Shown: piece after piece, positions 1-7,769 of the stretch | Layout of the letters: the number at the start of each line of letters is the position of its first letter | Numbering within the stretch: the first letter of the stretch is position 1 | DNA from: Candidatus Nitrosocosmicus agrestis | Lineage (GTDB): Archaea; Thermoproteota; Nitrososphaeria; Nitrososphaerales; Nitrososphaeraceae | Direction of reading: 5' to 3' | Length of the DNA: 64,000 nt | NCBI RefSeq assembly: GCF_008389435.1 | Contig: NZ_VUYS01000012.1 | Location: 44,803-108,802, forward strand | Notes under the pieces: generated by a model | What the model was told of the DNA's origin: nothing | Database searches by the model: none | Seen by the model: the letters and a program-made list of their open reading frames with translations, nothing else | Program-made: the position numbers and the translations under genes

Positions 1-174
1 TTAATCGCGCCCTGATAATTTCAATCGCCAATATATAAAATTAATTTAATATGTTTGTGATTTTTAATTATTTAATTATGATTTGAATTTATATATGAAA
101 TAACCTAGGAAAAATTGATGAGTTGATCATACAAATTGTTCGGAATATTTGTAATCCATAGTCCAGAGTCATGA

Positions 175-444
175 CCTCTAAATAATAACAAAAGCAAAGA
201 AATCTTTAAGGAGATTTACAATAAACTAAAGTCAAATTCTGATAAATATAGAGTCCAAGAAATTAATGGATTTTACATGTCTGTTTTAGAACACGAGTGG
301 TTTATTTTAGTCCAAGCAAACAGTGCCCATGATATAGAACAGCTTTGTATAGAATCTGGAATTTCTTCATACAATACCGTAAAGATTGTGCCATTAACTG
401 ACTATCAGGATGTATTGAATAGAATCAACAATCAGAACCAGTAA
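175..444 (+). pseudogene. Remnant of a small DUF3303-like protein
   Basis: The frame is open from just after a stop at 172-174 to a TAA at 442-444, but it has no usable start codon before the ATG at 280, so the N-terminal part appears to be lost. The visible product (KLKSNSDKYRVQEINGF, then a stretch ending near VPLTDYQDVLNRI) has the look of the small ferredoxin-fold DUF3303-type proteins common in Nitrososphaerales; this family call is from memory of the pattern and is tentative. A short protein of 54 residues starting at 280 is the alternative. Confidence 0.35.
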
Positions 445-733
445 AATGATCTATTCATTTCTTAAGTTTATATTTCATTAAACAGGAACGCTATGGGCTA
501 TAAGGATTTATTATTTTCTAAATATAGTTTTACACTTTTTAGTTATTCAAATGTAATTACATAATTCATTTATTGATTTTTTATGACTTTATAAATGATT
601 GAAATGCTTGTAATTTCTTATAAATTTTAAACAATATTATGACATCTATCAATTGTTATGGATATATGACTATTTAGAACCGAAATAGATATTTATTAAA
701 ATATTATAATTTGTTGTAAAACCATGTTAGGAT

Positions 734-1015
734 GTGACAGAGGAATTTTTTGATGCGAAATACCATGATCCAATTTATGTCTCGAAATTAGATCGAAATA
801 CACTTGAAAAATTGGGAGTTACCCTTGACAATGATGAATGTTATTCAACGCGCTTTGTAGATGGGATACGGTTTAGAGAACAGTTTATACCTCTTGTATT
901 TTGTATTGATTGTGATAATAAAAGTTGCGATATGGGTCCGATGCCACTTTGGCATAATAGACCTCTCATGATCCGGTGCCCTGTTTGTGAATATATTTAT
1001 TTTCCCTTATCCTAA
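734..1015 (+). CDS. Small putative zinc-ribbon protein
   Basis: This 93-residue protein starts at a GTG; the ATG two bases upstream runs straight into a stop. Two CxxC pairs (Cys57/Cys60 and Cys82/Cys85, with an extra Cys65) lie about 22 residues apart in the C-terminal half, the spacing expected for one zinc-binding ribbon. The N-terminal half is charged and has no recognised domain. It stands alone, with AT-rich DNA upstream. I do not recognise the family and assign no function; a nucleic-acid or protein-binding role would be inference only. Confidence 0.6.
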   Translation: MTEEFFDAKYHDPIYVSKLDRNTLEKLGVTLDNDECYSTRFVDGIRFREQFIPLVFCIDCDNKSCDMGPMPLWHNRPLMIRCPVCEYIYFPLS

Positions 1016-1070
1016 TTGGACAAAATGATTTGTAGATTTATTTGTTAATTTAGTTAATAATCTGTTGTTT

Positions 1071-1400
1071 CTATTTATTGACGTCTAATTCAATTAACCT
1101 GAATCTCAAAAGAATTATTCGTGATGAGATAGGATAACTCCCAATAATAGTTCTATGTATGGTGAATTTATATCCTTTAGGTAGCAAATTGCTAATGAAT
1201 TTTACAATGGTTTTAGCATGCATATTAGCACAACTAACAATTATTTTCACAGGTTTGTAGCCATCAATAATTTTTATTATCGTATTGAATTCGTGAATTC
1301 CAGCATAGGATTGATGTGTTGAGATTGGAGATTGTATTACAAATTTGATAAGAGGACTAGTGTCATCTAATAAGCTATACTCATAAATACACATCATCAT
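1071..1400 (-). CDS. Hypothetical protein
   Basis: A 109-residue reading frame beginning with three consecutive Met residues and ending in a Leu/Ile/Arg-rich segment. No signal peptide, membrane segment or known motif can be seen. It is convergent with the zinc-ribbon gene to its left and lies just beyond a run of decayed minus-strand genes, so it could itself be a remnant. I do not recognise it. Codon usage is not obviously abnormal, but the evidence for a real gene is mainly the length of the open frame. Confidence 0.4.
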   Translation of the reverse strand: MMMCIYEYSLLDDTSPLIKFVIQSPISTHQSYAGIHEFNTIIKIIDGYKPVKIIVSCANMHAKTIVKFISNLLPKGYKFTIHRTIIGSYPISSRIILLRFRLIELDVNK

Positions 1401-1515
1401 TTATTTTGAAATCAGAAATATCTATAATATACAAATACAAAAAGAGTTCATACACTTAGCATGTTTAACATATAAACAAGTTTTAGATTCGTTGTTGTTG
1501 TTATTAGTCATGGTT

Positions 1516-2119
1516 CTAGATTCCCATTCTTTCCTGTTCTATTATCTCAACTGATATATCCTCATGGTATGATATATTTTCTTTCTCTGGTTCTCCACTT
1601 AAGTTTCTTTTGGATTTTGTTTTGTAGTTCTAACAGTTTATCATGTAATTTATTCAAGGATTGTAATATTTCTCTTAAACGTTGAGTAGTAATACTCTAA
1701 ATTTACCCCTCTCTTTTCTGAGTTGCAAATTAGTATTGTCTATTATTTCCATATCTCTGTATCTTTCAAATTCCTTTATAACGTGTTCTATATCCTCTAA
1801 TCTTGCTTGTTTATGATTGAGGGTTTTTCTTATAGTTGCATTCTCTTCATCTTTAAAAGATAGTTCCCCATTACTAGAAAGTTCGTCTAGTGTTGTTTCC
1901 TGGTTCTCGACCTTGACTAATTCATTATAATGAGGATTGTATATTAATTGATCCGCAATTAGGACATTGTAGTTTGTTGCCCTCTCTTATCTCTTGTAGC
2001 ATTATATTTTCGCAATCATCGCTTAAGGGTATATCATTTTCTATGTCTATTTCTGATTAATCCTCTCTAGTCGTGTTATCTAGAGGTGAATTAGTCTCAT
2101 AAAATTTAGAGTTTGACAT
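1516..2119 (-). pseudogene. Broken zinc-ribbon plus coiled-coil protein
   Basis: Reading from an ATG at 2119, the frame begins MSNSKFYETNSPLDNTTRED, meets an in-frame TAA, and then continues with an acidic stretch and a clear zinc-ribbon start (LQCPNCGSINIQ). After two further stops the coding sense moves to another frame, giving a charged helical region (LVKVENQETTLDEL, then ARLEDIEHVIKEFERYRDME), and moves again to a third frame rich in Leu/Lys/Glu. Zinc ribbon followed by coiled coil in one order but split over several frames is best explained as one gene of about 200 codons that has decayed. Its neighbours to the right are similarly broken. Confidence 0.6.
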
Positions 2120-2297
2120 GTTGTTTGTTCCTTTCCTAGGTAATTCTTTCTCTTTGTTGTTTTTACATAGACATAGATCATACAAAAAGCAATAGTATTT
2201 GTCGCAATTATGACAGTATACTTGAGTTATATTATATTGATTTCATTGTTGAACTTTGAAGTCTAAGTATCGATCGATAATACTCATTATTGATTAG

Positions 2298-2510
2298 TTA
2301 ATACCTCTTCGGAATAAGAGGCGACATCTTTTTCTTACGTGGATTCCTGGATCTCCTTTTTCTTAGTAAAGTATTGCAGCAGTAGCATCTAGGGCTATTT
2401 GTGTCTTAGGCTATCTCACAGACAGAACATTTAGAGTTATGCAGTCTACCTGCAATTCCCTGATAACTGCTTTCGCTATAGCATTTACCTTTACAAAATG
2501 AAACTCCCAT
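2298..2510 (-). pseudogene. Small CxxC protein interrupted by an in-frame stop
   Basis: The frame starts MGVSFCKGKCYSESSYQG, has CSVC in the middle, then an in-frame TAA at 2406-2408, then resumes with a CYCC motif and a basic tail (RKRRSRNPRKKK). The arrangement CKGxC, CxxC, CxCC and a basic tail matches a small zinc-binding protein family that is highly repeated in Nitrososphaerales genomes and in their mobile elements; the family recall is from memory. The single stop splits the zinc-binding cysteines, so it is presumably non-functional unless the stop is read through. A second degenerate copy lies immediately to the right. Confidence 0.6.
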
Positions 2511-2518
2511 TTCTTTTT

Positions 2519-2740
2519 CTAATACATTTTTACCCGAGGCCTAATTATTTTAGCTTTTAAAGAATTCTTAGCTCTTGGAGTTCTTTTTCTGAGTCTACTT
2601 TTGCAACAATAGCAATGCAGCGCATTGAGTCTGTGTCTAAGACTATTTCACATCCAGTGAACTTCGAGTTTAGATTTTAATATTATACTACATTGATTTT
2701 TTTTATCTTTTCAACAATTACCCTGACAGAATCCACATAT
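2519..2740 (-). pseudogene. Second degenerate copy of the small CxxC protein
   Basis: Across three frames one reads CGFCQGNC, a stop, then TGCEIVLDTDSM, and after a one-frame shift HCYCCKSRLRKRTPRAKNS. These pieces align in order with the neighbouring copy at 2298-2510 (CKGKC, CSVCEIA, CYCCNTLLRKRRSRNP). It therefore looks like a tandem duplicate of the same small zinc-binding gene that has gained a stop and a frameshift. No intact copy of this family remains in the window. Confidence 0.5.
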
Positions 2741-2760
2741 GTTAGTTTGATACCTCTTCT

Positions 2761-3018
2761 TGTTGTTTGAATCTCACTTCGTAAACCATCCAATCATTGG
2801 TTAGAAAGTAACATTTTGTTTTTAGTTTCTTTATAGTCATTACTAGTTTATCGTCTCATGTTACGAGTATTTTGAATGAATTTAGAAATCGTTTGAAAGT
2901 AATGGCATTTACATTATCCTTTCGTATAATAAGCATATGAGTTTAGCAAATGTCGTATTAGGATCTAATTCTATGTGTTATCAGGTCATCAAAGTCATAT
3001 TTTATTTTAGACATGTTG
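2761..3018 (-). other. Further short decayed frames
   Basis: From an ATG at 3014 the frame reads MSKIKYDFDDLITHRIRS and then meets a stop, after which similar coding sense (LIRHLLNSYAYYTKG) appears in another frame. A separate 34-codon frame (starting MTIKKLKTKCYFLTNDW) lies further left. None is intact or recognisable; they fit the pattern of decay seen on both sides. Confidence 0.35.
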
Positions 3019-3289
3019 TTAAGAAATCAGCTCCTTAAATCCCTCGTATCTTTTGAGGTATTCCTGTCCCTTTACACCTATGGAGTAATATCTGTATGTT
3101 AGGTATTCACTTTTCAAATTATCCTCTGGAGATACTTCCCTGATTAGTTTATGCTTGACTAGGAATATTTTGATATTACAGTTAGTAGTTATGCTATTCA
3201 CGAATAGAGGTATTGTTGGAGTCTTTTGAGGACCTGATAAACAGATTCAATAGTTGCTCCCATATATCCGCCTCTATTATTTGAGGCAT
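3019..3289 (-). pseudogene. Frameshifted winged-helix DNA-binding protein
   Basis: One frame starting at an ATG at 3289 reads MPQIIEADIWEQLLNLFIRS and continues to a stop after IRE. The adjoining frame, open from about 3201 to 3019, reads NIKIFLVKHKLIREVS and ends TYRYYSIGVKGQEYLKRYEG. Together they give the start helix, recognition-helix region and the wing-plus-last-helix (YYxIxxKGxEYLxRYE) of the winged-helix proteins common in archaea (HTH_45/PadR-like pattern). A single frameshift near 3195-3205 would restore one protein of about 90 residues. A short intact C-terminal product from a GTG at 3201 is the alternative. Confidence 0.5.
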
Positions 3290-3398
3290 AAGATTTTGTT
3301 ATTTAGTAAAATCTCTTGATATACCAGACCCTTGCAGATTATTGCTTTTCTTATCAAAAAAAGTAGAGATAGAGTCTAATTCTTTGAGATACATTAGC

Positions 3399-4217
3399 TT
3401 ACAAAACTCCTGCAGCTCTTTTGGCCTGAATTTGATGCATCTCTTTATCTGTTTTTGCTGCTTTGATCTGCATTGTTTTGGTATGAACCAATAAAAAGAA
3501 CGTTCTCTCTGATTTACTAGATACTTCCTTTAACATTCTGATTGTGTCCTGTTGTAGTTTGAAAACCTCAACTTTTTTGTATCCTTCCTTTGCAAGACTT
3601 TCTCTATCTACATCTTGTAACAATACTCGATAATTGCTATTTTCTACATTGAGTCTCCTATCTTCCTCAGCCATTAAACCTCCTTTCACCTGATTGAATT
3701 TCTTTGACCAACTTTCTGTTTGCTGTCTTGCTGTGTCTCTATCCTCTACTAATTGATTCATGGTTTGGGTCATCTCATCCATCCTTGCCTCCATTGCTCT
3801 AAACTCTGGAGATTTATCAGAGAGAAAAGCAGTAGTGGGAGTAGTAGGCTGTCGATGATGTTGTAGACCGTTTGCAGGGTTTTCCAAAGTCTCTTCTTTA
3901 TCATCTGCAACTTCAATATCAGCCTCTTTTTTCATCTGTGAGAATGATTTTCCTCCGTATATTTCGTCTAGTGTATTTTCTGCATTTTGATCTGTTGTCT
4001 CACCGTTGTTAGTTACTAAAAGAGGTTTTTTCTGCTCCACTGTCACATTTGCGGCCCTAGGGCCGCAAATTGGATCCCTGACTTTGTTTGCATTTTTATA
4101 CTCGTCAGGGAGAATCTTTCTCACATATCGTTCCTTAATATCGTATTTATCAACATCCTTGCAAACTTGCACAAATAGTCTCTTTAGGATGTCCTGATTC
4201 ATCCAGAATTTTAGCAA
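3399..4217 (-). CDS. Coiled-coil element-type protein, N-terminus probably frameshifted
   Basis: The open frame encodes 272 residues: a short N-terminal basic segment with the motif RYVRKILPDEYKN, a disordered acidic middle, and a long Gln/Glu/Lys-rich predicted coiled coil (about residues 130-230). Just upstream, in a different frame, the DNA encodes KDKILRLAKILDESGHPKE followed by TICASLQG, which looks like the missing N-terminal helical domain, and further upstream again a third frame gives MEYDAILGDIEIEHDEY. The natural gene probably began near 4296 or earlier and has suffered frameshifts. The pattern of an N-terminal helix domain followed by LPxEYK resembles conserved proteins of Nitrososphaerales integrated elements. 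Function is unknown; DNA binding is inference. Confidence 0.5.
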   Translation of the reverse strand: MLKFWMNQDILKRLFVQVCKDVDKYDIKERYVRKILPDEYKNANKVRDPICGPRAANVTVEQKKPLLVTNNGETTDQNAENTLDEIYGGKSFSQMKKEADIEVADDKEETLENPANGLQHHRQPTTPTTAFLSDKSPEFRAMEARMDEMTQTMNQLVEDRDTARQQTESWSKKFNQVKGGLMAEEDRRLNVENSNYRVLLQDVDRESLAKEGYKKVEVFKLQQDTIRMLKEVSSKSERTFFLLVHTKTMQIKAAKTDKEMHQIQAKRAAGVL

Positions 4218-4356
4218 GCCTTAGAATCTTGTCTTTTTGTTTCTCTAATAGTTAGTTGGATATTCGTCATGCTCTATCTCAATATCTCCCAAAATAGCGT
4301 CATATTCCATTACAAACTTTCTTTTGAATTCTGCTCGATCTGTTGTATCTGACAGT

Positions 4357-4608
4357 TTAGATTAAACACCTCCTTTTGGTAAATTCTGCATCTGCAAGAC
4401 TGATTGCAGTTTTCAATAGATCTTTAGAATCTATGTCAAACTTAGGAACATCATTTTTACTTCTTTTCTTGGCGGTTTTGATGATTTCTTCATAAACGAA
4501 AGTTCTAAGTATTTTAGTGTAGGTATTAGCATCGGGGGAAGTTGCATACTCGTTAGCATTGGATTGGTTATTCTTTGTTACTTGATAGGTAGGTGTAGAA
4601 TAACTCAT
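4357..4608 (-). CDS. Small hypothetical protein next to RHH gene
   Basis: The 83-residue protein has a polar N-terminus and a helical C-terminal half rich in Lys, Asp and Ala. Its start lies only three bases past the stop of the ribbon-helix-helix gene on the same strand, so the two are likely cotranscribed. An AGGAGGTG sequence sits over its last codons, a ribosome-binding site for the reading frame downstream. I do not recognise the family. The operon position suggests a role in the same mobile or regulatory module. Confidence 0.5.
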   Translation of the reverse strand: MSYSTPTYQVTKNNQSNANEYATSPDANTYTKILRTFVYEEIIKTAKKRSKNDVPKFDIDSKDLLKTAISLADAEFTKRRCLI

Positions 4609-4611
4609 TTT

Positions 4612-4803
4612 CTAGTTTGCAACCCCCTTATTACATTGATGAAATGTGTCTATTTTCTCTTCTATTAGCATCTTTATGACATATTTCTTTGGCATTTCAT
4701 AATACTTTGCCAGAATGTTTAGTTTCTTGTTTATGCTCTCACTTATCATGACACTAACTCGTCTTTTTGGACTTATTGTATGTCGATTGTGTGTTTTTAA
4801 CAT
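4612..4803 (-). CDS. Ribbon-helix-helix (CopG-like) DNA-binding protein
   Basis: A 63-residue basic protein with the ribbon-helix-helix layout: a short beta segment (RRVSVMISESINKKL) followed by two helices (LNILAKYYEMPKKYVIKMLI). This is the size of a complete CopG/Arc-type repressor, which binds operator DNA as a dimer. It is transcribed divergently from a second RHH-type protein at 4934, with a 130-base shared control region, and is followed three bases later by a small unknown gene. Likely a regulator of a mobile element or of its own operon. Confidence 0.6.
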   Translation of the reverse strand: MLKTHNRHTISPKRRVSVMISESINKKLNILAKYYEMPKKYVIKMLIEEKIDTFHQCNKGVAN

Positions 4804-4933
4804 TCAATACTACATAGTATTGCATAAATTTATATATAATATACAATTTTATCATACAATTCTTATACACTTGTTTTCTACATTATCTACAATATCTTTA
4901 TTAGCATGTTAATAGCATGCCAAATTAATACAA
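4804..4933. promoter_or_regulatory. Divergent control region between two RHH genes
   Basis: This 130-base AT-rich region separates the starts of two oppositely transcribed RHH genes. It contains TATA-like stretches and, around 4902-4920, an AGCATG direct repeat that also forms an imperfect palindrome (GCATGTTAATAGCATGC). RHH dimers commonly bind short repeated or palindromic operators, so autoregulation by either neighbour is plausible; that is inference. Confidence 0.4.
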
Positions 4934-5374
4934 ATGGTGAAGTCTAATAAAAGACTAACTGTGGCAATATTTGAGTCGGTATATCAAAAGATAAAATTAG
5001 CAGCGGAACAAAAGGGTAAGACATTGCAGGATTATGTAAATGAGACTCTACTCATGAACGTAGAAAGAGATGAGTTCCTAAAGATCTTTGCACCCAATCT
5101 TTCCTTAGAATATGTAGCCAATAACACGATATTTCTGCATGACGAAAAACAAAACAAAACAATCACAATTAAACTAAGGTATCATGAAGATAGCAGTTGT
5201 GATGACGGATTTGAGATATTTTGCGAACAGGACGAGTCAATAGAATGTCTGCATGTAAGGTTTACAATGGCATTACCCGAGTTAATAAAACTTAATCTAA
5301 AAAGATCAAAACAAAGATTAGAAGGATGGAAGAATTATACTGAAATGAATACACGTCCTTCAGGTCAGATATAA
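4934..5374 (+). CDS. RHH-type N-terminal DNA-binding domain protein
   Basis: The first 45 residues have a ribbon-helix-helix pattern (KRLTVAIFESVYQKIKLA, then QKGKTLQDYVNETLL), as in CopG-like regulators with larger C-terminal domains. The remaining 100 residues form an alternating beta/charged region ending in a Lys/Arg-rich helix, which I do not recognise. It starts at ATG 4934 immediately after the putative operator. The C-terminal domain could sense a ligand or bind a partner; no function is assigned beyond probable transcriptional control. Confidence 0.6.
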   Translation: MVKSNKRLTVAIFESVYQKIKLAAEQKGKTLQDYVNETLLMNVERDEFLKIFAPNLSLEYVANNTIFLHDEKQNKTITIKLRYHEDSSCDDGFEIFCEQDESIECLHVRFTMALPELIKLNLKRSKQRLEGWKNYTEMNTRPSGQI

Positions 5375-5467
5375 TCTGAAAATATTGTAAAATCAAGGAG
5401 TAAACTCTACGGTAAAATATTATAGATTAATGTCGTAGAAGGCAAATAAATCTGCAAAAGTAAGGTT

Positions 5468-5716
5468 ATGAACTTCAACTCAAGTTCGGAGAAAATCAAT
5501 AAAGAAAATCAAATTGATTGTAGGGATCATCGTACATTCTTAGGCTCTATAGGAGTTTCATTATTTTGCTTCGTCATTGCTTTTGTTACACTACCGTTAA
5601 ATCTGAGTGTAGGGTGGATATTTTTAGTTTTTGCCTTCATTATTGCCTGCATTTCTACTTTATTGTTTATTTACGAAAGAAAAGATAAAATAGAAATATT
5701 GTTATTGCGATTATAA
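5468..5716 (+). CDS. Small two-helix membrane protein, probably frameshift-truncated
   Basis: An 82-residue protein with a polar N-terminal 30 residues, then two adjoining hydrophobic segments (about residues 28-46 and 50-68) and a short charged tail. The frame ends early at 5716, but the DNA continues with good coding sense in another frame (see next entry), which suggests that one frameshift near the end has removed a C-terminal cytoplasmic domain of about 65 residues. No family is recognised. Confidence 0.45.
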   Translation: MNFNSSSEKINKENQIDCRDHRTFLGSIGVSLFCFVIAFVTLPLNLSVGWIFLVFAFIIACISTLLFIYERKDKIEILLLRL

Positions 5717-5904
5717 CAAAAGAGCGTTTAGAAAATACTGATTCCGAAATTGGACCTGCATTTAATTATTATTTTTGTACCTCGACCAACCAAAGGTATA
5801 AAGTATGTGAGGAGTTGTATTATTTTTTAAAAGAAAATGATATAGTAGAGGTTATAGCAAAACACGATTCTATATTGGGTCTTGTTAAGGTAGTAGAGGA
5901 GTAA
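5717..5904 (+). pseudogene. C-terminal continuation of the 5468 membrane protein in another frame
   Basis: From about 5697 to the TAA at 5902-5904 one frame encodes a compact domain (ITKERLENTDSEIGPAFNYY, then KVCEELYYFLKENDIVEVI, ending LGLVKVVEE) but lacks its own ATG, GTG or TTG start. It overlaps the end of the membrane protein gene in a different frame. The simplest reading is one gene of about 145 codons split by a frameshift. Confidence 0.45.
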
Positions 5905-5948
5905 AATATTGTTAAATGAGGGATAGAAAAATAAATAGTTAAAGTAGG

Positions 5949-6236
5949 ATGCAAAAATCAAATAGAATGAGTAAATCAAAATCTACTAAATCTCCCCAAT
6001 CAGACAAGAATAATAATAATGATAATGATGAAGATTATTACCTTAAAGACCATTACGATAATGTATTGTTGGTAAGAGACAATATCTTAAAGAAAGATAT
6101 CGAGATTTTTATCAAGGGTGGACCACTACACTGCGACCACCATAATGAGGTTATGGGTTTTGGATGTAAACACATGAACTTTGTTCATTCATTAGATGAA
6201 GTTGAGAAGCTAAAGAGAGCAGGGAAGCTGAGGTAA
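5949..6236 (+). CDS. Hydrophilic His/Cys-containing hypothetical protein
   Basis: A 95-residue protein with a Ser/Lys/Asn/Asp-rich disordered N-terminus (about 30 residues) and a folded-looking C-terminal half. The C-terminal half contains a possible metal-binding cluster (GGPLHCDHHNEV, then GFGCKHMNFVH) and ends in a short charged helix. No membrane segment or signal peptide. The His/Cys pattern suggests metal binding, which is inference. I do not recognise the family. Confidence 0.5.
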   Translation: MQKSNRMSKSKSTKSPQSDKNNNNDNDEDYYLKDHYDNVLLVRDNILKKDIEIFIKGGPLHCDHHNEVMGFGCKHMNFVHSLDEVEKLKRAGKLR

Positions 6237-6270
6237 TTTTGAGATGTGCTTATGTATGTATTATATATAT

Positions 6271-6399
6271 ACACAGGATAGATTACACGGATGGATCCAC
6301 CACCCCATGAAGGTATTGGTATAATCTATCCTGTGTCCGTAGAAACCGAATGGTTGAATATTCGGAGGATAAATAATGAATTTCATCAATTAAAGTTTT
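6271..6399 (+). ncRNA. Candidate structured RNA element, copy 1
   Basis: A perfect 15-bp inverted repeat (6271-6285 with 6322-6336, left arm ACACAGGATAGATTA) encloses a 36-base loop. It is followed by a second small hairpin, CCGAAT/ATTCGG (6346-6351 with 6360-6365), and by the 16-base sequence CATCAATTAAAGTTTT at 6384-6399. The same order of long hairpin, short hairpin and identical 16-mer occurs at 7644-7769 with different stem sequences. A TATA-like run precedes it. Strand is chosen from the T-rich tail and is uncertain. Confidence 0.4.
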
Positions 6400-6433
6400 A
6401 TCTTGATTATCAGATCATATATTATAGTAAATA

Positions 6434-6498
6434 TGTGAGATGAACCTATTGTATATGAGCCTACGGAAAAGGATGAAGGTTTTTAGGTTCATCCCACA
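6434..6498. repeat. Inverted repeat hairpin
   Basis: Left arm GATGAACCTA (6439-6448) pairs perfectly with TAGGTTCATC (6484-6493), extended outward by TGTG/CACA across one mismatch. The right arm runs into CCACATTGGACAT; the 10-mer CATTGGACAT recurs just after the hairpin at 7446-7530. Confidence 0.55.
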
Positions 6499-6517
6499 TT
6501 GGACATTTTATGACACT

Positions 6518-6547
6518 TGCAACTTCCCTTCTTTTTTAAAAGTTGCA
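6518..6547. repeat. Short inverted repeat
   Basis: TGCAACTT (6518-6525) pairs with AAGTTGCA (6540-6547) around a pyrimidine-rich loop. It follows the preceding hairpin by about 20 bases and could be part of the same transcript or a terminator. Confidence 0.4.
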
Positions 6548-7144
6548 GGGTAAGCTACGTTATCAACTATTAATGTTTTTTGTTCGAAATGTAGCACCTT
6601 GGATAGGGTGAAAGCTAGATGATAATCAAAAAAAGGACTCCTAGAATTATTAAAGTAATAAGTAGCACAGAGAGGAAATGAGAATAGCAAAGGCGTCAAT
6701 TAGAAGTTCACATGGGGAACTTTCTCATGCTTTTGTATTCTTATTGCGCGTCTCAACGCAAGCACTTTTCTCATTTGGTAATGGTAGGATCAAATGAAGG
6801 TATGAGCGAATGAATAGACGTAGATGTGAGGATATGAATCCTTCTATTTTTTCCTTACCTTTGTGCAATCGTCATCACCGTGCTTTCAAATGAGGTAGTA
6901 GTATATTAGATGAATAAGCGATCGTCTGAATGCCTGATATTAGAGGAGTGGATCACTTTTTGTAACGATACTTATCACATGATTGTAGCCTTTACTTTTG
7001 TTCTACTTTTCTCTCTCTTTGCGTTCCAAGCTGTGTGGTACTTGTCTTGATACCCCGGAGATTAGGGCAAGAATTAATATGGTAAAAATATTATTTATCA
7101 ATGATCTAGATTATCTGTTCTTATTTTACAAGTGGAGAAAATGG

Positions 7145-7212
7145 GGGATGAACCGCATGATGAATGAAAATCAATAGCCAATATGACAAAGCAGTAATCA
7201 TGGGCTCATCCC
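7145..7212. repeat. Inverted repeat hairpin
   Basis: GGGATGA plus CC after one mismatch (7145-7154) pairs with GG and TCATCCC (7203-7212). Its right flank, TCATCCCACAT, is identical to the right flank of the hairpin at 6434-6498, so the two are related. Confidence 0.45.
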
Positions 7213-7445
7213 ACATGAAATGAAGACAAATACATGCCACTTGTCTTTGTATACACCTTCCCTGTCGAATGCATGCGTATTAAGGGATAGGTGCATACGG
7301 TTGCTATTAATATGAAAATATAATATATGGATTAGTTAAAAGTCATATTGAAAAATATCAGTTATTCTTGTTTATATTTTAAATAATGGTTAATGAGAAC
7401 TGGGTGGCGAAATAAAATAAAATTTTTTAATTTCTAATAATATAC

Positions 7446-7530
7446 AGGATGGGCTTTGGTGCGGATCAAAAAAGGTATGGTAATACTTACTTTCAATGGT
7501 AGTTGATATGACCGGGCCACCACCCATCCT
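7446..7530. repeat. Inverted repeat hairpin
   Basis: AGGATGGG (7446-7453) pairs with CCCATCCT (7523-7530), and an inner TGGTG (7457-7461) pairs with CACCA (7518-7522). The left flank TATACAGG resembles the left flanks of copies at 6271 and 7644. CATTGGACAT follows at 7536-7545, as after the hairpin at 6434. Confidence 0.5.
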
Positions 7531-7643
7531 CACCGCATTGGACATATGACGTGAATTATTTTATGATAGTCTTACTACAATAATTAAATAAAGATTGTCT
7601 TGATTATTTGGATTGAGATTAAATCATTATGACAATGTTAAAA

Positions 7644-7769
7644 ATACAGGGTGGATTTACTAGTAGGCAACCTAGTAAAGTACATTAGCATATCCACCCT
7701 GTATTCATCAGGTTCCGAACTAACTTATAGAACGGAAAGATAACCATAGCAATCATCAATTAAAGTTTT
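7644..7769 (+). ncRNA. Candidate structured RNA element, copy 2
   Basis: A perfect 13-bp outer stem (ATACAGGGTGGAT, 7644-7656, with 7692-7704) encloses an inner 8-bp stem (TTTACTAG, 7656-7663, with CTAGTAAA, 7672-7679). Downstream, GTTCCG pairs imperfectly with GAACGGAA (7712-7737), and the 16-mer CATCAATTAAAGTTTT follows at 7754-7769. Architecture and spacing match copy 1 at 6271-6399 while stem sequences differ, which is what a conserved RNA fold would show. Confidence 0.4.

Noticed and set aside
6508..6699. 63-codon minus-strand frame
   Set aside because: It overlaps the inverted repeat at 6518-6547 and has no recognisable or coding-like character.
7140..7215. C/D-box guide RNA at the hairpin (an ATGATGA box is present)
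   Set aside because: No CTGA D box lies at a suitable distance on the same strand.
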